From FW021-bin31 sp964422465 (GTDB lineage: Bacteria > Bacteroidota > Bacteroidia > Chitinophagales > Chitinophagaceae), in the NCBI GenBank assembly GCA_964422465.1, contig CAYRBD010000002.1, positions 1 to 64,000 of the forward strand: a stretch of DNA of 64,000 nt, given 5' to 3'. A program made the position numbers and the translations under genes. Shown here piece after piece: positions 42,508 through 52,282 of the stretch. The notes under the pieces are model-generated. The model had not been told where the DNA came from. It did no database searches and saw nothing but the letters and a program-made list of their open reading frames with translations. Numbering within the stretch: position 1 is the stretch's first letter; each line of letters begins with the position of its first letter.

Positions 42508-43800
42508 ATGGAGCAAGCAATTATTACAGTAGATCATATCTGGAAGCAATATAAACTGGGCGACATCAATGCCGGAAGCCTGAAGGAAGAAATTCACCAA
42601 TGGTGGGTTAGGAGCATCAACGGCAGGTCTCGTAAAAAGGCTGAAATGCCGACCGGCAACAATATATCTGAAAAGTCGGAGGAGCAGGCTTTTTGGGCAT
42701 TGCAGGACATTAATTTCAAGGTCCGGAGGGGAGAGGCTTTGGGAATTATTGGAAAAAATGGGGCTGGTAAGTCCACTTTGTTAAAAATTTTGTCGCGTGT
42801 CACCCGGCCCACACGGGGAACGGTAAAAGGGTACGGCAGGGTGGCCAGTATGCTTGAAGTGGGAACCGGGTTCCATGAAGAACTTACTGGTCGGGAAAAC
42901 ATCTTCCTGAATGGGAATATCCTGGGCATGAGCAACAGTGAGATTAGGCAGAAATTTGATTCAATTGTTGACTTTTCTGGTATTTCAAAGTTTATTGATA
43001 CCCCTGTAAAAAGGTATTCATCAGGAATGTATGTTCGTCTGGCCTTTTCGGTTGCCGCTCACCTGGACCCCGACATTTTATTGCTGGATGAAGTATTGGC
43101 GGTTGGAGATACAGAATTTCAAGAGAAAAGCCTGAAAAAGATGCGGGAAATCATTTCGAAACAAGGATGCACCATTCTTTTTGTCAGCCACAATATATCA
43201 TCAGTGCTCCAATTGTGCAGCCGGGTGATCTTACTGAAAGAAGGGAAAATAGCAGATGAAGGACATCCGCAAAAAGTGGTAAACAGTTATTATGAAGTAT
43301 TGGGCAAGCAGAACTTCTACCAACGTTGGGACGTCCCAGCAGAGGCCCCGGGAAATGAGACCATTCGATTAAAAAAGATTAAACTTGAACCTGAACTGCC
43401 TTCAGCAAATGCTGCTATTGACGTGCGAACGCCGCTCCATATTCACTTTGAATTTGCTAATCTTGCGGAGGTAATCAACTTAAGTGTAGGGATACATCTT
43501 TTTACTTATTCCGGAGAATGTATTTTTGATGTCCCTTCCGTGTCTCAAAAAATGACGGTGGGGGATTATGAAGGCGCCTGTACCATTCCGGGGGGATTTT
43601 TAAACGATGGAGATTATTACGTTTCTATCATCTTTGTGAAAAATACTAAAGAACCCATCTATTATCTGGAAAAATGCCTGATTTTTGAAGTGGCGGATTT
43701 TCGTGGAGATATCCAATGGCAAGGTAAATGGATGGGGGCAGTGAGGCCAGACTTCCCTGTCCTGATTCGGCAAAAAAACAATATGCTTAAGCCTCGTTAA
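42508..43800 (+). CDS. polysaccharide ABC transporter ATPase (Wzt-like) with C-terminal glycan-binding domain
   Basis: 430 residues. Walker A is IIGKNGAGKSTLLKI, signature is KRYSSGMYVRLAFSVAAHLDPDILLLDEVLAVGD (ABC signature plus Walker B), and the H-loop is LFVSHN. The last 160 residues form a beta-rich Wzt_C-like domain (TPLHIHFEFANLAEVINLSVGIHLFT), which in Wzt recognises the cap of the exported glycan. Its presence implies that this polysaccharide carries a terminal modification, possibly by the methyltransferase encoded downstream. The spacer to the next gene is 11 nt. Confidence 0.92.
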   Translation: MEQAIITVDHIWKQYKLGDINAGSLKEEIHQWWVRSINGRSRKKAEMPTGNNISEKSEEQAFWALQDINFKVRRGEALGIIGKNGAGKSTLLKILSRVTRPTRGTVKGYGRVASMLEVGTGFHEELTGRENIFLNGNILGMSNSEIRQKFDSIVDFSGISKFIDTPVKRYSSGMYVRLAFSVAAHLDPDILLLDEVLAVGDTEFQEKSLKKMREIISKQGCTILFVSHNISSVLQLCSRVILLKEGKIADEGHPQKVVNSYYEVLGKQNFYQRWDVPAEAPGNETIRLKKIKLEPELPSANAAIDVRTPLHIHFEFANLAEVINLSVGIHLFTYSGECIFDVPSVSQKMTVGDYEGACTIPGGFLNDGDYYVSIIFVKNTKEPIYYLEKCLIFEVADFRGDIQWQGKWMGAVRPDFPVLIRQKNNMLKPR

Positions 43801-43811
43801 CTTTTGTTATC

Positions 43812-45881
43812 ATGGAGAAAGATTTTCCAATCCTGGTTCGGTCCGTTGATCTGAGAAACTTGGCATTAAATGGTTTCCAGAATAGGCAACAAGTTGAAAA
43901 TGAGTATCAGCATTATTGGTGGGGTGCTATTCCCCTGGGCCACTGTTGGCGCCCTAAAGACAAGGTTCTGGAGGGGATTGAGTCCAATTTATCTCTTATT
44001 TGGGGCTCTGTTTTTCCGGCACTCCAATTTTATTGTTCCCGGCAGAAAGAAGTATTATTTGAAGAACTGCAAACTCATTGGGGAAATAAACAGTGGGGAG
44101 ATTTTGCTGGTTTGATGGAAATGCTGCTAAAAGGTTATCATGCTTTAAGAACAGCTTCTCCGGTTGAAGTTTCTTTAGTTATTTGTACCAGAAACAGGCC
44201 GGACGCGCTTAGGAAGTGTCTGGATTCTCTATCCAGGTTATCGTTTCATCCGAAAGAAATACTTGTGGTAGATAATGCACCGGAAAATGATAAAACGAAA
44301 AATTTAGTATCCCGGTATCCCGGGGTTAAATATATATTGGAAAGCAGGAAAGGTCTGGATCATGCCAGAAATACAGGATGGCGGCAGGCAACGGCTCCCA
44401 TTGTAGCTTATACCGATGATGATGTCAGGCTTCACAAAGACTGGTTGATACAATTGGTAATGGCTTTTGATCACCCACGGGTGCAGGCGGTTACCAGTCT
44501 GGTGTTTGCCGAAAAGTTAGACACCGAAGCCCAGGTATTATTTGAAAAGTACTGGTCTTTTAACCGGGGCTATAAGGACCATTATTACGATATTGACTAT
44601 TTTAAGAAACATTTGAAAAAAGGGGTACCCGCCTGGGAAATCGGAGCCGGAGCCAGCATGGCTTTTCGTCGTTCAGCTTTACAAACGGCCGGTGGATTTG
44701 ATCCCCGGCTGGATGTAGGAGCCGCGGGTTGTAATGGAGATTCCGAAATGTGGTACCGTCTGATGGCTGAGGGATGGACTATCCATTATACGCCGAGGGC
44801 CATAGCCTATCACACACACCGCCAAGAGAAAAAAGAATTAAAAAAACAAATCTTTTTTTATCTCCGTGGTGCCGCGGCATCTATGCTCGTTCAACACCAA
44901 CGTTATGGCCATCGCGGCAACCTTTATCATCTGTACAAAACTTTACCTGTTCATTATTTCCTGTCTCTGCTCTTAAAGATTCGCTACCGGAATACGGCGA
45001 AATATGATACTCTGTTCATGGAAATAAAAGGGTACTTTTCCGGTATATTTTATTTTTATAAACATCATAATTTTAAGAGATTAGTTTATCCTGTATATCA
45101 GAAAAGAAATGAAAATGAAGCCCCGCTTGTTTCGGTAATTATCACCACGTATAATCACGCACAATATTTGCCGGATAGCATAGGAAGCGTTTTAAGTCAG
45201 ACCTATGATGCCATTGAACTTATTGTGGTAGATGACGGCTCTGCCGATCATACCCGGAATCTAATTTCTCATTATCCACAGGTGGAATATATCTTTCAGG
45301 AAAACAAAGGTTTGGCTGCGGCTCGCAACAAGGGCTTACAAAATTGTAATGGCGACTTTATTGTATTTTTAGATGCGGATGATCTGCTATATCCGGTTGC
45401 TATTGAGAAAAATTTGAGTTACGCGTTTAAACATCCGGAGAGCGCTTTTGTATCCGGCCGGCATGATCGGGTGGATGAAAACAAAAAACTTATCTGGACT
45501 TATGACGAACCGGCCCCTGAAAAAGACCATTATCAGGCGCTGCTTCGCGGAAACTATATAGGAATGCACGCTGCAGTAATGTATCGTCGGGAGGTGTTTG
45601 ACCTTTTCCTTTTTGATGAACTGTTGCCGGCTTGTGAAGATTATGACCTCTATCTGCGGCTTGCGAAAAATTATCCGGTATTTAGCCACAACAAAGAGTT
45701 GGCAGCCTACCGGATACATACTCAGAATATGTCCGGGGATATTGGCTTGATGATAAAACAGGTTAAAAGAGTTTTAAATAAAAATAAGCCCACTGCTGGA
45801 GATTTATTGGCTGTAGAGAGTTATCATCAGGGAAAGCGGAATTGGAACAGGTATTACGCGATGGAAATATACCGGCGTATG
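43812..45881 (+). CDS. bifunctional glycosyltransferase with two GT2 domains (3' end in gap)
   Basis: At least 690 residues before the gap. An N-terminal segment of about 115 residues is unrecognised. GT2 domain 1 (about 117-340) has VSLVICTRNRPDALRKCLDSL and the divalent metal motif YTDDDVRLH. GT2 domain 2 (about 436-660) has VSVIITTYNHAQYLPDSI and FLDADDLL. The two probably add two sugars in turn. The C-terminus and stop are hidden in the 45882-45981 gap, and a frame reading through it to 45995 is artificial. Confidence 0.88.
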
Positions 45882-45981
45882 NNNNNNNNNNNNNNNNNNN
45901 NNNNNNNNNNNNNNNNNNNNNNNNNNNNNNNNNNNNNNNNNNNNNNNNNNNNNNNNNNNNNNNNNNNNNNNNNNNNNNNNN
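45882..45981. other. assembly gap (100 N)
   Basis: A run of exactly 100 N that hides the end of the bifunctional glycosyltransferase and the start of the methyltransferase. The true size cannot be told. Confidence 0.97.
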
Positions 45982-46560
45982 GGAGGGCCGGTTGATCGTT
46001 ATTATATTGAACATTTTTTACAGGAAAATAAGGATAGAATAAGGGGGCGGGTCCTGGAGATCGGTGATAACGCTTATACTCGGCATTATGGTGGGGATCG
46101 TGTTGAAAAGAGTGAAGTTTTGTACATTGATGATTCCAATCCGGATGCAACGATAATCGGAGACCTTAGTAAAGCGGATCATATCCCCTCCAATCAATTT
46201 GACTGCATAATCCTGACACAAACGCTTCACCTTATTTATGATTTTCAGGCTGCTGTCAGACACTGCTACAGAATACTAAAAACGGGTGGAACCTTACTGT
46301 TGACTTCTCCGGGAATTTCACAAATTGATTATGGAGAATGGGGAGACACCTGGTATTGGTCTTTTACGGGCAGAGCTATTTCAAGGTTATTGACGACCCA
46401 TTTTGAGCCATTAAACATTAAGGTAGAGACTCATGGCAATGTACTGGCCGCCACTGCCTTTTTATATGGGATGGGACAAAATGAAATAAGCAAAGGCGAA
46501 AAAGATAATCACGATCCGCACTATCAGGTAATCATTACTGCAAAAGCAATAAAAAATTAA
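45982..46560 (+). CDS. SAM-dependent methyltransferase (5' end in gap)
   Basis: The frame is open from the first base after the gap and gives 192 residues starting GGPVDRYYIEHFLQE, then RGRVLEIGDNAYTRHYGG (motif I), IDDSNPDATIIGDLSKADHIPSNQFDCIILTQTLHLIYD and LLLTSPGISQIDYGEWGDTWYWS. This resembles methyltransferases found in Bacteroidota and actinobacterial glycan loci. An ATG-initiated frame at 46120 would cut off motif I, so the true start lies in the gap. It probably methylates a sugar or the glycan end. Confidence 0.85.
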   Translation, partial: GGPVDRYYIEHFLQENKDRIRGRVLEIGDNAYTRHYGGDRVEKSEVLYIDDSNPDATIIGDLSKADHIPSNQFDCIILTQTLHLIYDFQAAVRHCYRILKTGGTLLLTSPGISQIDYGEWGDTWYWSFTGRAISRLLTTHFEPLNIKVETHGNVLAATAFLYGMGQNEISKGEKDNHDPHYQVIITAKAIKN

Positions 46561-46570
46561 ACAGAAGCGG

Positions 46571-47602
46571 ATGTTTGGAACAAAGAAATTGAAGCGTCTT
46601 TTCTCTTCTGCGATACCGAATAACACGGCCATTCTGATGTATCACCAGATCAGAGATACTAAGTCTGACCCGTGGGAGACCGCTGTCAGTCCGGAACATT
46701 TCCAGCAACATTTACAAGTATTAAAAAGGGATTACGAGGTACATCCTTTTTCAGAGTTAGAAAAAGCAGGTTTTCAAAAACCAGGAAATAAAAAGAGGGT
46801 GTTGATTACCTTTGATGATGGTTATCTGGATAATTACGAGTGCGCGGCGCCTCTCTTGCGTCATTATGAATTTCCTGCTACCTTCTACCTGCCAACCCAA
46901 ATTCTGGCAGGGGAAAATTTTTTCTGGTGGGAGTTGTTGGATCATCTGTTCTGGTATAGTAAAAAATTACCCGGGGAATGGGCTTCCGCGATAAGAGAGA
47001 AGTATTTACCCGATCTCATTCCTATATTTGTCAAAATTCAAAATCCGGAACTGGAAAACGGCTGGTCTGCCAATACAATGAAACCACCAACAGACAGGTG
47101 CAGGCTTTATATTGAGATAAGCGCTTATATAAAAGAGAAGAATCCGGAAGAACAGAAAGCCATCACTGATCAGTTGACCGCTTTTGACAAAAATACTCTG
47201 GAAGGGCTAAACAAAAATTTTGGGAAAATGTCTGATTTGCAAATTCGGGAATTGGTTAAAGAGGGCTTTGAACTGGGCGCTCACAGTGTACATCACCCTG
47301 CCCTTGGCTTGCAAACTGAAGCGATTCAGCGCCATGAAATAACAGAAAGCAAAGTGCAGTTAGAAAAATGCACTGGCGCCCGAATAACCAGTTTTGCGTA
47401 TCCTCATGGCCACTATAATGAGACTACGAAGGCAATAGCCAGAGAGGCAGGATTTACTTCTGCTTGTACAACCGCCGGCGGAGTTGTTCGACCGGGTACA
47501 GACTTGCTCTGCCTGCCCCGGATATGGGTTAAAGACTGGGATGGAAGAACCTTTGAAGAGCAATTATACCGATACTTTTACCCTAAAAAGTCAATCAGAT
47601 GA
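46571..47602 (+). CDS. polysaccharide deacetylase (CE4/NodB-like)
   Basis: 343 residues. NodB motif 1 is LITFDDGYLDNYE (catalytic Asp and metal Asp, about 76-88), motif 2 is GAHSVHHPALG (His ligands), and FAYPHGHYNETT is motif 3. An insertion of about 100 residues between motifs 1 and 2 is longer than in minimal NodB. It deacetylates N-acetylated or O-acetylated sugars of the polysaccharide. No signal peptide, so it probably acts in the cytoplasm on precursors. Its stop overlaps the next gene by 4 nt. Confidence 0.87.
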   Translation: MFGTKKLKRLFSSAIPNNTAILMYHQIRDTKSDPWETAVSPEHFQQHLQVLKRDYEVHPFSELEKAGFQKPGNKKRVLITFDDGYLDNYECAAPLLRHYEFPATFYLPTQILAGENFFWWELLDHLFWYSKKLPGEWASAIREKYLPDLIPIFVKIQNPELENGWSANTMKPPTDRCRLYIEISAYIKEKNPEEQKAITDQLTAFDKNTLEGLNKNFGKMSDLQIRELVKEGFELGAHSVHHPALGLQTEAIQRHEITESKVQLEKCTGARITSFAYPHGHYNETTKAIAREAGFTSACTTAGGVVRPGTDLLCLPRIWVKDWDGRTFEEQLYRYFYPKKSIR

Positions 47603-48468
47603 ACAATCCCCTTATATCCGTGATCATCCCGTTTTATAATGTTTCTAAATATCTTGAGGAGGCTATTGAAAGTGTACTCAGTCAAACTTATAAAAACTGG
47701 GAAATAGTACTGGTTGATGACGGCTCATCAGATGACAGTGTCGGGATTGCATTGAAATATGTACGGGATTTCCCGGATAGGATTCGTTATTTTCAACACC
47801 CCGGCGGGGTTAATAAAGGATTGCCTGCTTCCCGTAACCTGGCGATAAAGCAAGCAAAAGGCGCCTACCTGGCTTTGCTGGATGCGGATGATTTTTGGTT
47901 ACCCGGGAAACTGGTTTATCAGGTTTCAATTGCCAGTCAGTTTCCACAGGCAGCTCTGATCTGCGGAGCTTCACAATATTGGTATAGCTGGGCTGATTCC
48001 CGGAGGGAGGATGTCGTTATTAAGGTGGGGGGCTTGCAGGATCAGGTCTCCATGCCTCCCCAACCTGCGTTAATGCTTTATCCTCTTGGAGAAGGCGCCG
48101 CTCCCTGCCCTTGTAGTGTCATGGTGAAAAAAGAGGTTGCACTTCAATACAAAGGTTTTGAAGAAGGTTTTACAGGGAAATATCAGATGTATGAAGATCA
48201 GGCTTTTTTCATGAAGCTCTATTTACATGAACCCATTTTTATTTCCTCTCTTGCGCTTGACCGCTACCGGCAAAGGCCAGACTCTATTATGTCTCAAACG
48301 GCAGTTAATTACCATGAAGTACGTTACTTTTTCTTAAAGTGGCTTAATCGCTATTTGTTAAAGGAAAAAATAGCTTCTGCCGAGGTTCGCCGAAAATTAA
48401 AGAAAGCTTTATGGCCTTATAAGAATCCTTTTTTAAATAAAATAAAGTCAAAATTAACCAATCGGTGA
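47599..48468 (+). CDS. family 2 glycosyltransferase
   Basis: 289 residues. The GT-A core is VIIPFYNVSKYLEEAIESVLSQTYKNWEIVLVDDGSSDDS, with LALLDADDFW for the metal. The remainder is acceptor-binding and unrecognised. It transfers a nucleotide sugar to the growing glycan. The donor cannot be told. It overlaps the flanking genes by 4 nt on each side, so it belongs to the operon. Confidence 0.9.
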   Translation: MNNPLISVIIPFYNVSKYLEEAIESVLSQTYKNWEIVLVDDGSSDDSVGIALKYVRDFPDRIRYFQHPGGVNKGLPASRNLAIKQAKGAYLALLDADDFWLPGKLVYQVSIASQFPQAALICGASQYWYSWADSRREDVVIKVGGLQDQVSMPPQPALMLYPLGEGAAPCPCSVMVKKEVALQYKGFEEGFTGKYQMYEDQAFFMKLYLHEPIFISSLALDRYRQRPDSIMSQTAVNYHEVRYFFLKWLNRYLLKEKIASAEVRRKLKKALWPYKNPFLNKIKSKLTNR

Positions 48469-49502
48469 AAGAGATGCCTACAGTCACAGTGCTTATGCCG
48501 GTATATAATGCAGCACGTTATATCCGGGAAGCAATAGAAAGCATACTAACACAATCTTACCAGGATATTGATTTTCTGATTATTGATGATGGCTCTACCG
48601 ATGAAACCTCAGACTTGATTCAATGCTACACTGACCCGCGAATCAGGCTGATAAAGCATGAACAGAACAGGGGCTTGAAATATAGTTTGAATGAAGGAAT
48701 CACGCTTTCGTCTCATGAGTTTATTGCCCGTATGGATGCCGATGATATCAGCCATCCCTGGCGATTGGAAAAACAGACGGCTTATCTGAAGGGAAATCCC
48801 CTTTGTGCTATGGTAGATAGTTGGGTGAAGATTATGGATAAAGACGGGAAGTTTGTGAAATCTGAGGGAATTTACAGCAGGCACGTCTATTATAACCTGA
48901 ATTTTGAATGTTGTATTTATCATTCAGCTATCATGTTCCGGAAAAGCAAAGTGCAAAGCATAGGAGGGTACCAGTTGGAATATGCAGAAGACTATGATCT
49001 GTTTCTCAGGCTAAGCCGGGTATATAAAATCCATACCCTTGAAGAACCCCTGATTTGGTATCGCATTCATGATTCGAATTTGAATACGGTAGTTAAAAAG
49101 AAAGAGTACGAAGAGTTTAGTTTACGCGTCTTAAACCGGAACTTTCAATTTTACCTGGGAACGGCCTTTAAATTGCCTGTAGAATTTTTAGCCTGTTATC
49201 GCTATGATATGGGGCCGATTATTGAGAAAAAGGACCTGTCCATTTTGGAGCAATGTATAACGCTATTAGACGAACTTTCCGAGAAGATATTGATTACTGA
49301 AAACCCCAATAGAAGAGCGAAAGACCTCAGGTATATGTGGAAATTTAAAAAGGAACTTATCCTAAAAGAAATGGGAAGACAGCTTCCTTTAAAAAAGATG
49401 ATTAAATTATTATTATTTTACAAACGACCTTCAATGGTACTTTCCTTATTTTTAAACAGAATAAAAAAATCCTATGCCTCCGTTAGTCCGAACGCCTCTT
49501 AA
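48465..49502 (+). CDS. family 2 glycosyltransferase
   Basis: 345 residues. Core: VLMPVYNAARYIREAIESILTQSYQDIDFLIIDDGSTDET and FIARMDADDISHP, then AEDYDLFLRLSRVYKIH, where the general base Glu-Asp is expected. It is related to the previous transferase at the N-terminus only. The 3' end overlaps the next glycosyltransferase gene by 29 nt. Confidence 0.9.
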   Translation: MKEMPTVTVLMPVYNAARYIREAIESILTQSYQDIDFLIIDDGSTDETSDLIQCYTDPRIRLIKHEQNRGLKYSLNEGITLSSHEFIARMDADDISHPWRLEKQTAYLKGNPLCAMVDSWVKIMDKDGKFVKSEGIYSRHVYYNLNFECCIYHSAIMFRKSKVQSIGGYQLEYAEDYDLFLRLSRVYKIHTLEEPLIWYRIHDSNLNTVVKKKEYEEFSLRVLNRNFQFYLGTAFKLPVEFLACYRYDMGPIIEKKDLSILEQCITLLDELSEKILITENPNRRAKDLRYMWKFKKELILKEMGRQLPLKKMIKLLLFYKRPSMVLSLFLNRIKKSYASVSPNAS

Positions 49503-50472
49503 GCCGCCGTCTATTTCACCAATAACCGGGAATACAGTGAATGGACGGCCATTATGGTCCGTTATGATTCCTGCTTATAATTGTGGAAAATATTTGGCCG
49601 AAACGCTTGAAAGTGTTTTACAACAAGCTCCCGGGCCCGAGGAAATGCAAATTGAAGTATGTGATGATGCAAGTTCGGACTTGAACGTACGACAGTTAGT
49701 AAAGACAATAGGGAAGGGCCGGGTTTTCTATTTCGGGCAGGAAATCAATGTAGGGAGTTTGCGTAATTTTGAAACCTGTATTAACCGGAGTCGGGGCCGG
49801 CTTATTCATTTGTTGCATGGAGATGATAAGGTGAAGCCCGGATTTTATAACCAGATGAAGGAACTATTTTTAAAATATCCCGAAATGGGAGCGGCTTTTT
49901 GTCGATATCGCTCCGTTGATCAGTTTAATGAGGAGGAAATGGTTAGCGAACTCGAAAGACCTGAAGCAGGAATACTGCAAAACTGGCTGGAAAAGTTAGC
50001 GCGCAAACAACGCATTCAAACGCCTGCAATGGTTGTGCGAAGGTCCGTGTATGAGCGGTTGGGTAGCTTTTATGGTGTACATTATGGAGAAGATTGGGAA
50101 ATGTGGATGCGGATTGCAGCTCACTATCCGACAGGTTACATACCGGAGATACTGGCGGAATATCGAAAGCATGACGATTCTATCAGCGGAAAATATATAT
50201 CAACCGGACAAAATATCCGGGACCTGAAGCAGGTGATGCAAACCTCAAAAAGGTATTTTAATGCAAACCAATGGCAGATGATACAAAAGGATGCCACAAG
50301 ATTTTACGCGGGTTATGCCATCCATACGGCAAGAAAGCTATGGGGCAGATATCAAAACAAGGAGGGGACGAAGAACCAGATAAAAGAAGCGCTGAATCTT
50401 TCACCGAATATACAGGTTCTTTTTCAGGCATCAAAGCTCTATTTAAAAATGTTTACAGGAATCAAAAGATGA
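49474..50472 (+). CDS. family 2 glycosyltransferase
   Basis: 332 residues from ATG at 49474. The conserved core begins at residue 27 (WSVMIPAYNCGKYLAETLESVLQQ), so the first 25 residues, which overlap the upstream gene by 29 nt, may be non-native. The donor site is EVCDDASSD and LIHLLHGDDKVKPGF, with His-Gly-Asp-Asp as the DxD equivalent, and HYGEDWEMWMRIA is the acceptor-side acidic motif. Confidence 0.88.
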   Translation: MPPLVRTPLKPPSISPITGNTVNGRPLWSVMIPAYNCGKYLAETLESVLQQAPGPEEMQIEVCDDASSDLNVRQLVKTIGKGRVFYFGQEINVGSLRNFETCINRSRGRLIHLLHGDDKVKPGFYNQMKELFLKYPEMGAAFCRYRSVDQFNEEEMVSELERPEAGILQNWLEKLARKQRIQTPAMVVRRSVYERLGSFYGVHYGEDWEMWMRIAAHYPTGYIPEILAEYRKHDDSISGKYISTGQNIRDLKQVMQTSKRYFNANQWQMIQKDATRFYAGYAIHTARKLWGRYQNKEGTKNQIKEALNLSPNIQVLFQASKLYLKMFTGIKR

Positions 50473-50496
50473 GTCCGTCAGGTTCAAAACAAGATT

Positions 50497-51519
50497 ATGC
50501 AAGGTTTTTCTATTGTCGTTTGTTGTTACAACAGTGCAGAGGTGCTGCCCAAAACGCTTCGCAACCTGGCCCGGCTGCGTGTGCTGGAAGATATGGAGGT
50601 GGAGATAATTATCATTGATAATGGTTGTACCGATAACACCGTTGATACAGCGAAAGAAGTATGGAAAAATGAGGAGAAACCTTTTAAGTTGGTTATTGAA
50701 AAAGAAGATACTCCCGGTCTTTCTGCTGCCAGGGAGAGGGGGATTAGCCTTGCTCAATACGAATATCTGGTTTTTTGTGATGATGACAACCGTCTGAATG
50801 AGGATTATCTTATTGTTGCCGACAGGTTGTTCGCTGCTCATCCGGAGGTGGGAGCTTTGGGCGGATATGGTGAACCTGAATGGGAAGAAATGCCTGATTA
50901 TTGGCCGGATGATTTTTATATCTACGGGAGCGGTCCTCAGTCTGAAAAAAGTGGTAGAACTCATTATGTGCATGGCGCCGGAGTAATTATCCGGAAAAAG
51001 GTTTTTTTAGTTTTAAAAAAAGTCAATTTTTCTTTTATCCTGTCAGATCGAAAAAAGGATAGACTTACTTCCGGCGGAGATTATGAATTGTGTTATGCTA
51101 TTGCACTTGCAGGATACGATATCTGGTATGATCAACAGTTGCAATTTTTGCATTTTATTCCCTCCGAAAGAATGACATGGACATATTGTAAAAGGTTTAT
51201 TGAGGAGAGTACGCCTGCCCTCGATGTATTGGATGTCTATCATTTCCTAATCAAAAACCACGAGCAAAAAACAGGCATTAGCAGGTTTTATCTTAAACAA
51301 CTTAAGGTTGTGCTTTACCATTTTAAAGAATTGATGGTTAGCGCTTTTCTTAAAAGACGTTATCGGCGGAAAAGGAATCTTTATTTTCTTGAAAGATTTC
51401 ATCAGAAATTCCATTTTGAGCGGGTAAAATGTATCTGCTTAAACGTATTTAATTATAGCGTACTGTATAGAAGGATTTATTCGTTAAAAAAGAGATTGGC
51501 CATTGTTAAAGGTCTCTAA
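50497..51519 (+). CDS. family 2 glycosyltransferase
   Basis: 340 residues. Core: FSIVVCCYNSAEVLPKTLRNLARL, IIIIDNGCTDNTVD and VFCDDDNRLNEDYL, followed by a basic C-terminal region (FLKRRYRRKRNLYF) that may contact the membrane or a lipid-linked acceptor. It is the last gene of the polysaccharide cluster, 24 nt after the previous one. The 83 bases that follow carry no clear terminator. Confidence 0.88.
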   Translation: MQGFSIVVCCYNSAEVLPKTLRNLARLRVLEDMEVEIIIIDNGCTDNTVDTAKEVWKNEEKPFKLVIEKEDTPGLSAARERGISLAQYEYLVFCDDDNRLNEDYLIVADRLFAAHPEVGALGGYGEPEWEEMPDYWPDDFYIYGSGPQSEKSGRTHYVHGAGVIIRKKVFLVLKKVNFSFILSDRKKDRLTSGGDYELCYAIALAGYDIWYDQQLQFLHFIPSERMTWTYCKRFIEESTPALDVLDVYHFLIKNHEQKTGISRFYLKQLKVVLYHFKELMVSAFLKRRYRRKRNLYFLERFHQKFHFERVKCICLNVFNYSVLYRRIYSLKKRLAIVKGL

Positions 51520-51602
51520 AAATAGCATCATCTTTCATTTTCGGCATGTTATTCGCACCTCGATCCTCATAATCATTAAAAATTAAGCAAGGAGGATTCA
51601 TT

Positions 51603-52235
51603 ATGATTAACACAAAAAAGATGGGGGCAATTGCACTCAGTTTATTCTTCATGGGAGCAACCGGCCTGGTTTCTGCACAGGTGCCACAACAGCCTCAACC
51701 GATGCCTCAACAACAGCCCATGCAACAGCCTACGCCGCAGCAGTCCCCCATGCAGCAACAACGGACCCAACAGCAACAGCCGTTCCAACAGCAGGAGGAA
51801 GAACAATCCGGGCAACGGCAGCAGCTACAGAACCTGGAACAAAACCAGCAAAATACTAAAGTATCAGATAAGGAATTAAAACAATTTGCTTCGGTATATC
51901 CAAAAGTCCAGGCAGAAAGCCAAAAGGAACAACAAGAAATGGTTAAGGTAATTGAAAAGGACGGGATGAAATTGCAACGGTTCAATGAACTCCAGACGGC
52001 TAAAATGCAGCATCAAAAACTAAATGCGGACAAGGAGGAATTGAAAACTTTTAAGAAGATCAAAAAAGAGCTGGATAAAAAGCAGCCCGAAATGGAGAAA
52101 AGAAGAGCGGATTTAATCAAATCCAGCGGTCTGAGCGTGGAACGATTCCAGGCAATCGCTGTGGCCATACAGAATAACCCTGATTTGAAAAGCAAATTTC
52201 AAAAGATTATGGCCGATGACGGAGGCAAGGCGTAA
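51603..52235 (+). CDS. exported Gln-rich protein with DUF4168 domain
   Basis: 210 residues preceded by a strong Shine-Dalgarno (AAGGAGG, 51590-51596), rare in this window. A signal peptide (about 1-25, FFMGATGLVSAQ) is followed by a low-complexity stretch (26-83) made mostly of Gln, Pro and Met (QQQPMQQPTPQQSPMQQ). A helical DUF4168 domain (about 87-205, VSDKELKQFASVYPKVQAES ... LSVERFQAIAVAIQNNPDL) follows. DUF4168 proteins are of unknown function. The Q-rich linker looks like recent repeat growth of CAR codons. Confidence 0.82.
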   Translation: MINTKKMGAIALSLFFMGATGLVSAQVPQQPQPMPQQQPMQQPTPQQSPMQQQRTQQQQPFQQQEEEQSGQRQQLQNLEQNQQNTKVSDKELKQFASVYPKVQAESQKEQQEMVKVIEKDGMKLQRFNELQTAKMQHQKLNADKEELKTFKKIKKELDKKQPEMEKRRADLIKSSGLSVERFQAIAVAIQNNPDLKSKFQKIMADDGGKA

Positions 52236-52282
52236 TTGAGTATCTAAACAGAATTCCGCTTTTTATTGTTTCTTTGTAACAA

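Noticed and set aside
46120..46560. Methyltransferase starting at ATG 46120
   Set aside because: The frame stays open upstream to the gap, and the SAM-binding motif LEIGDNAYTRHYGG lies before 46120.
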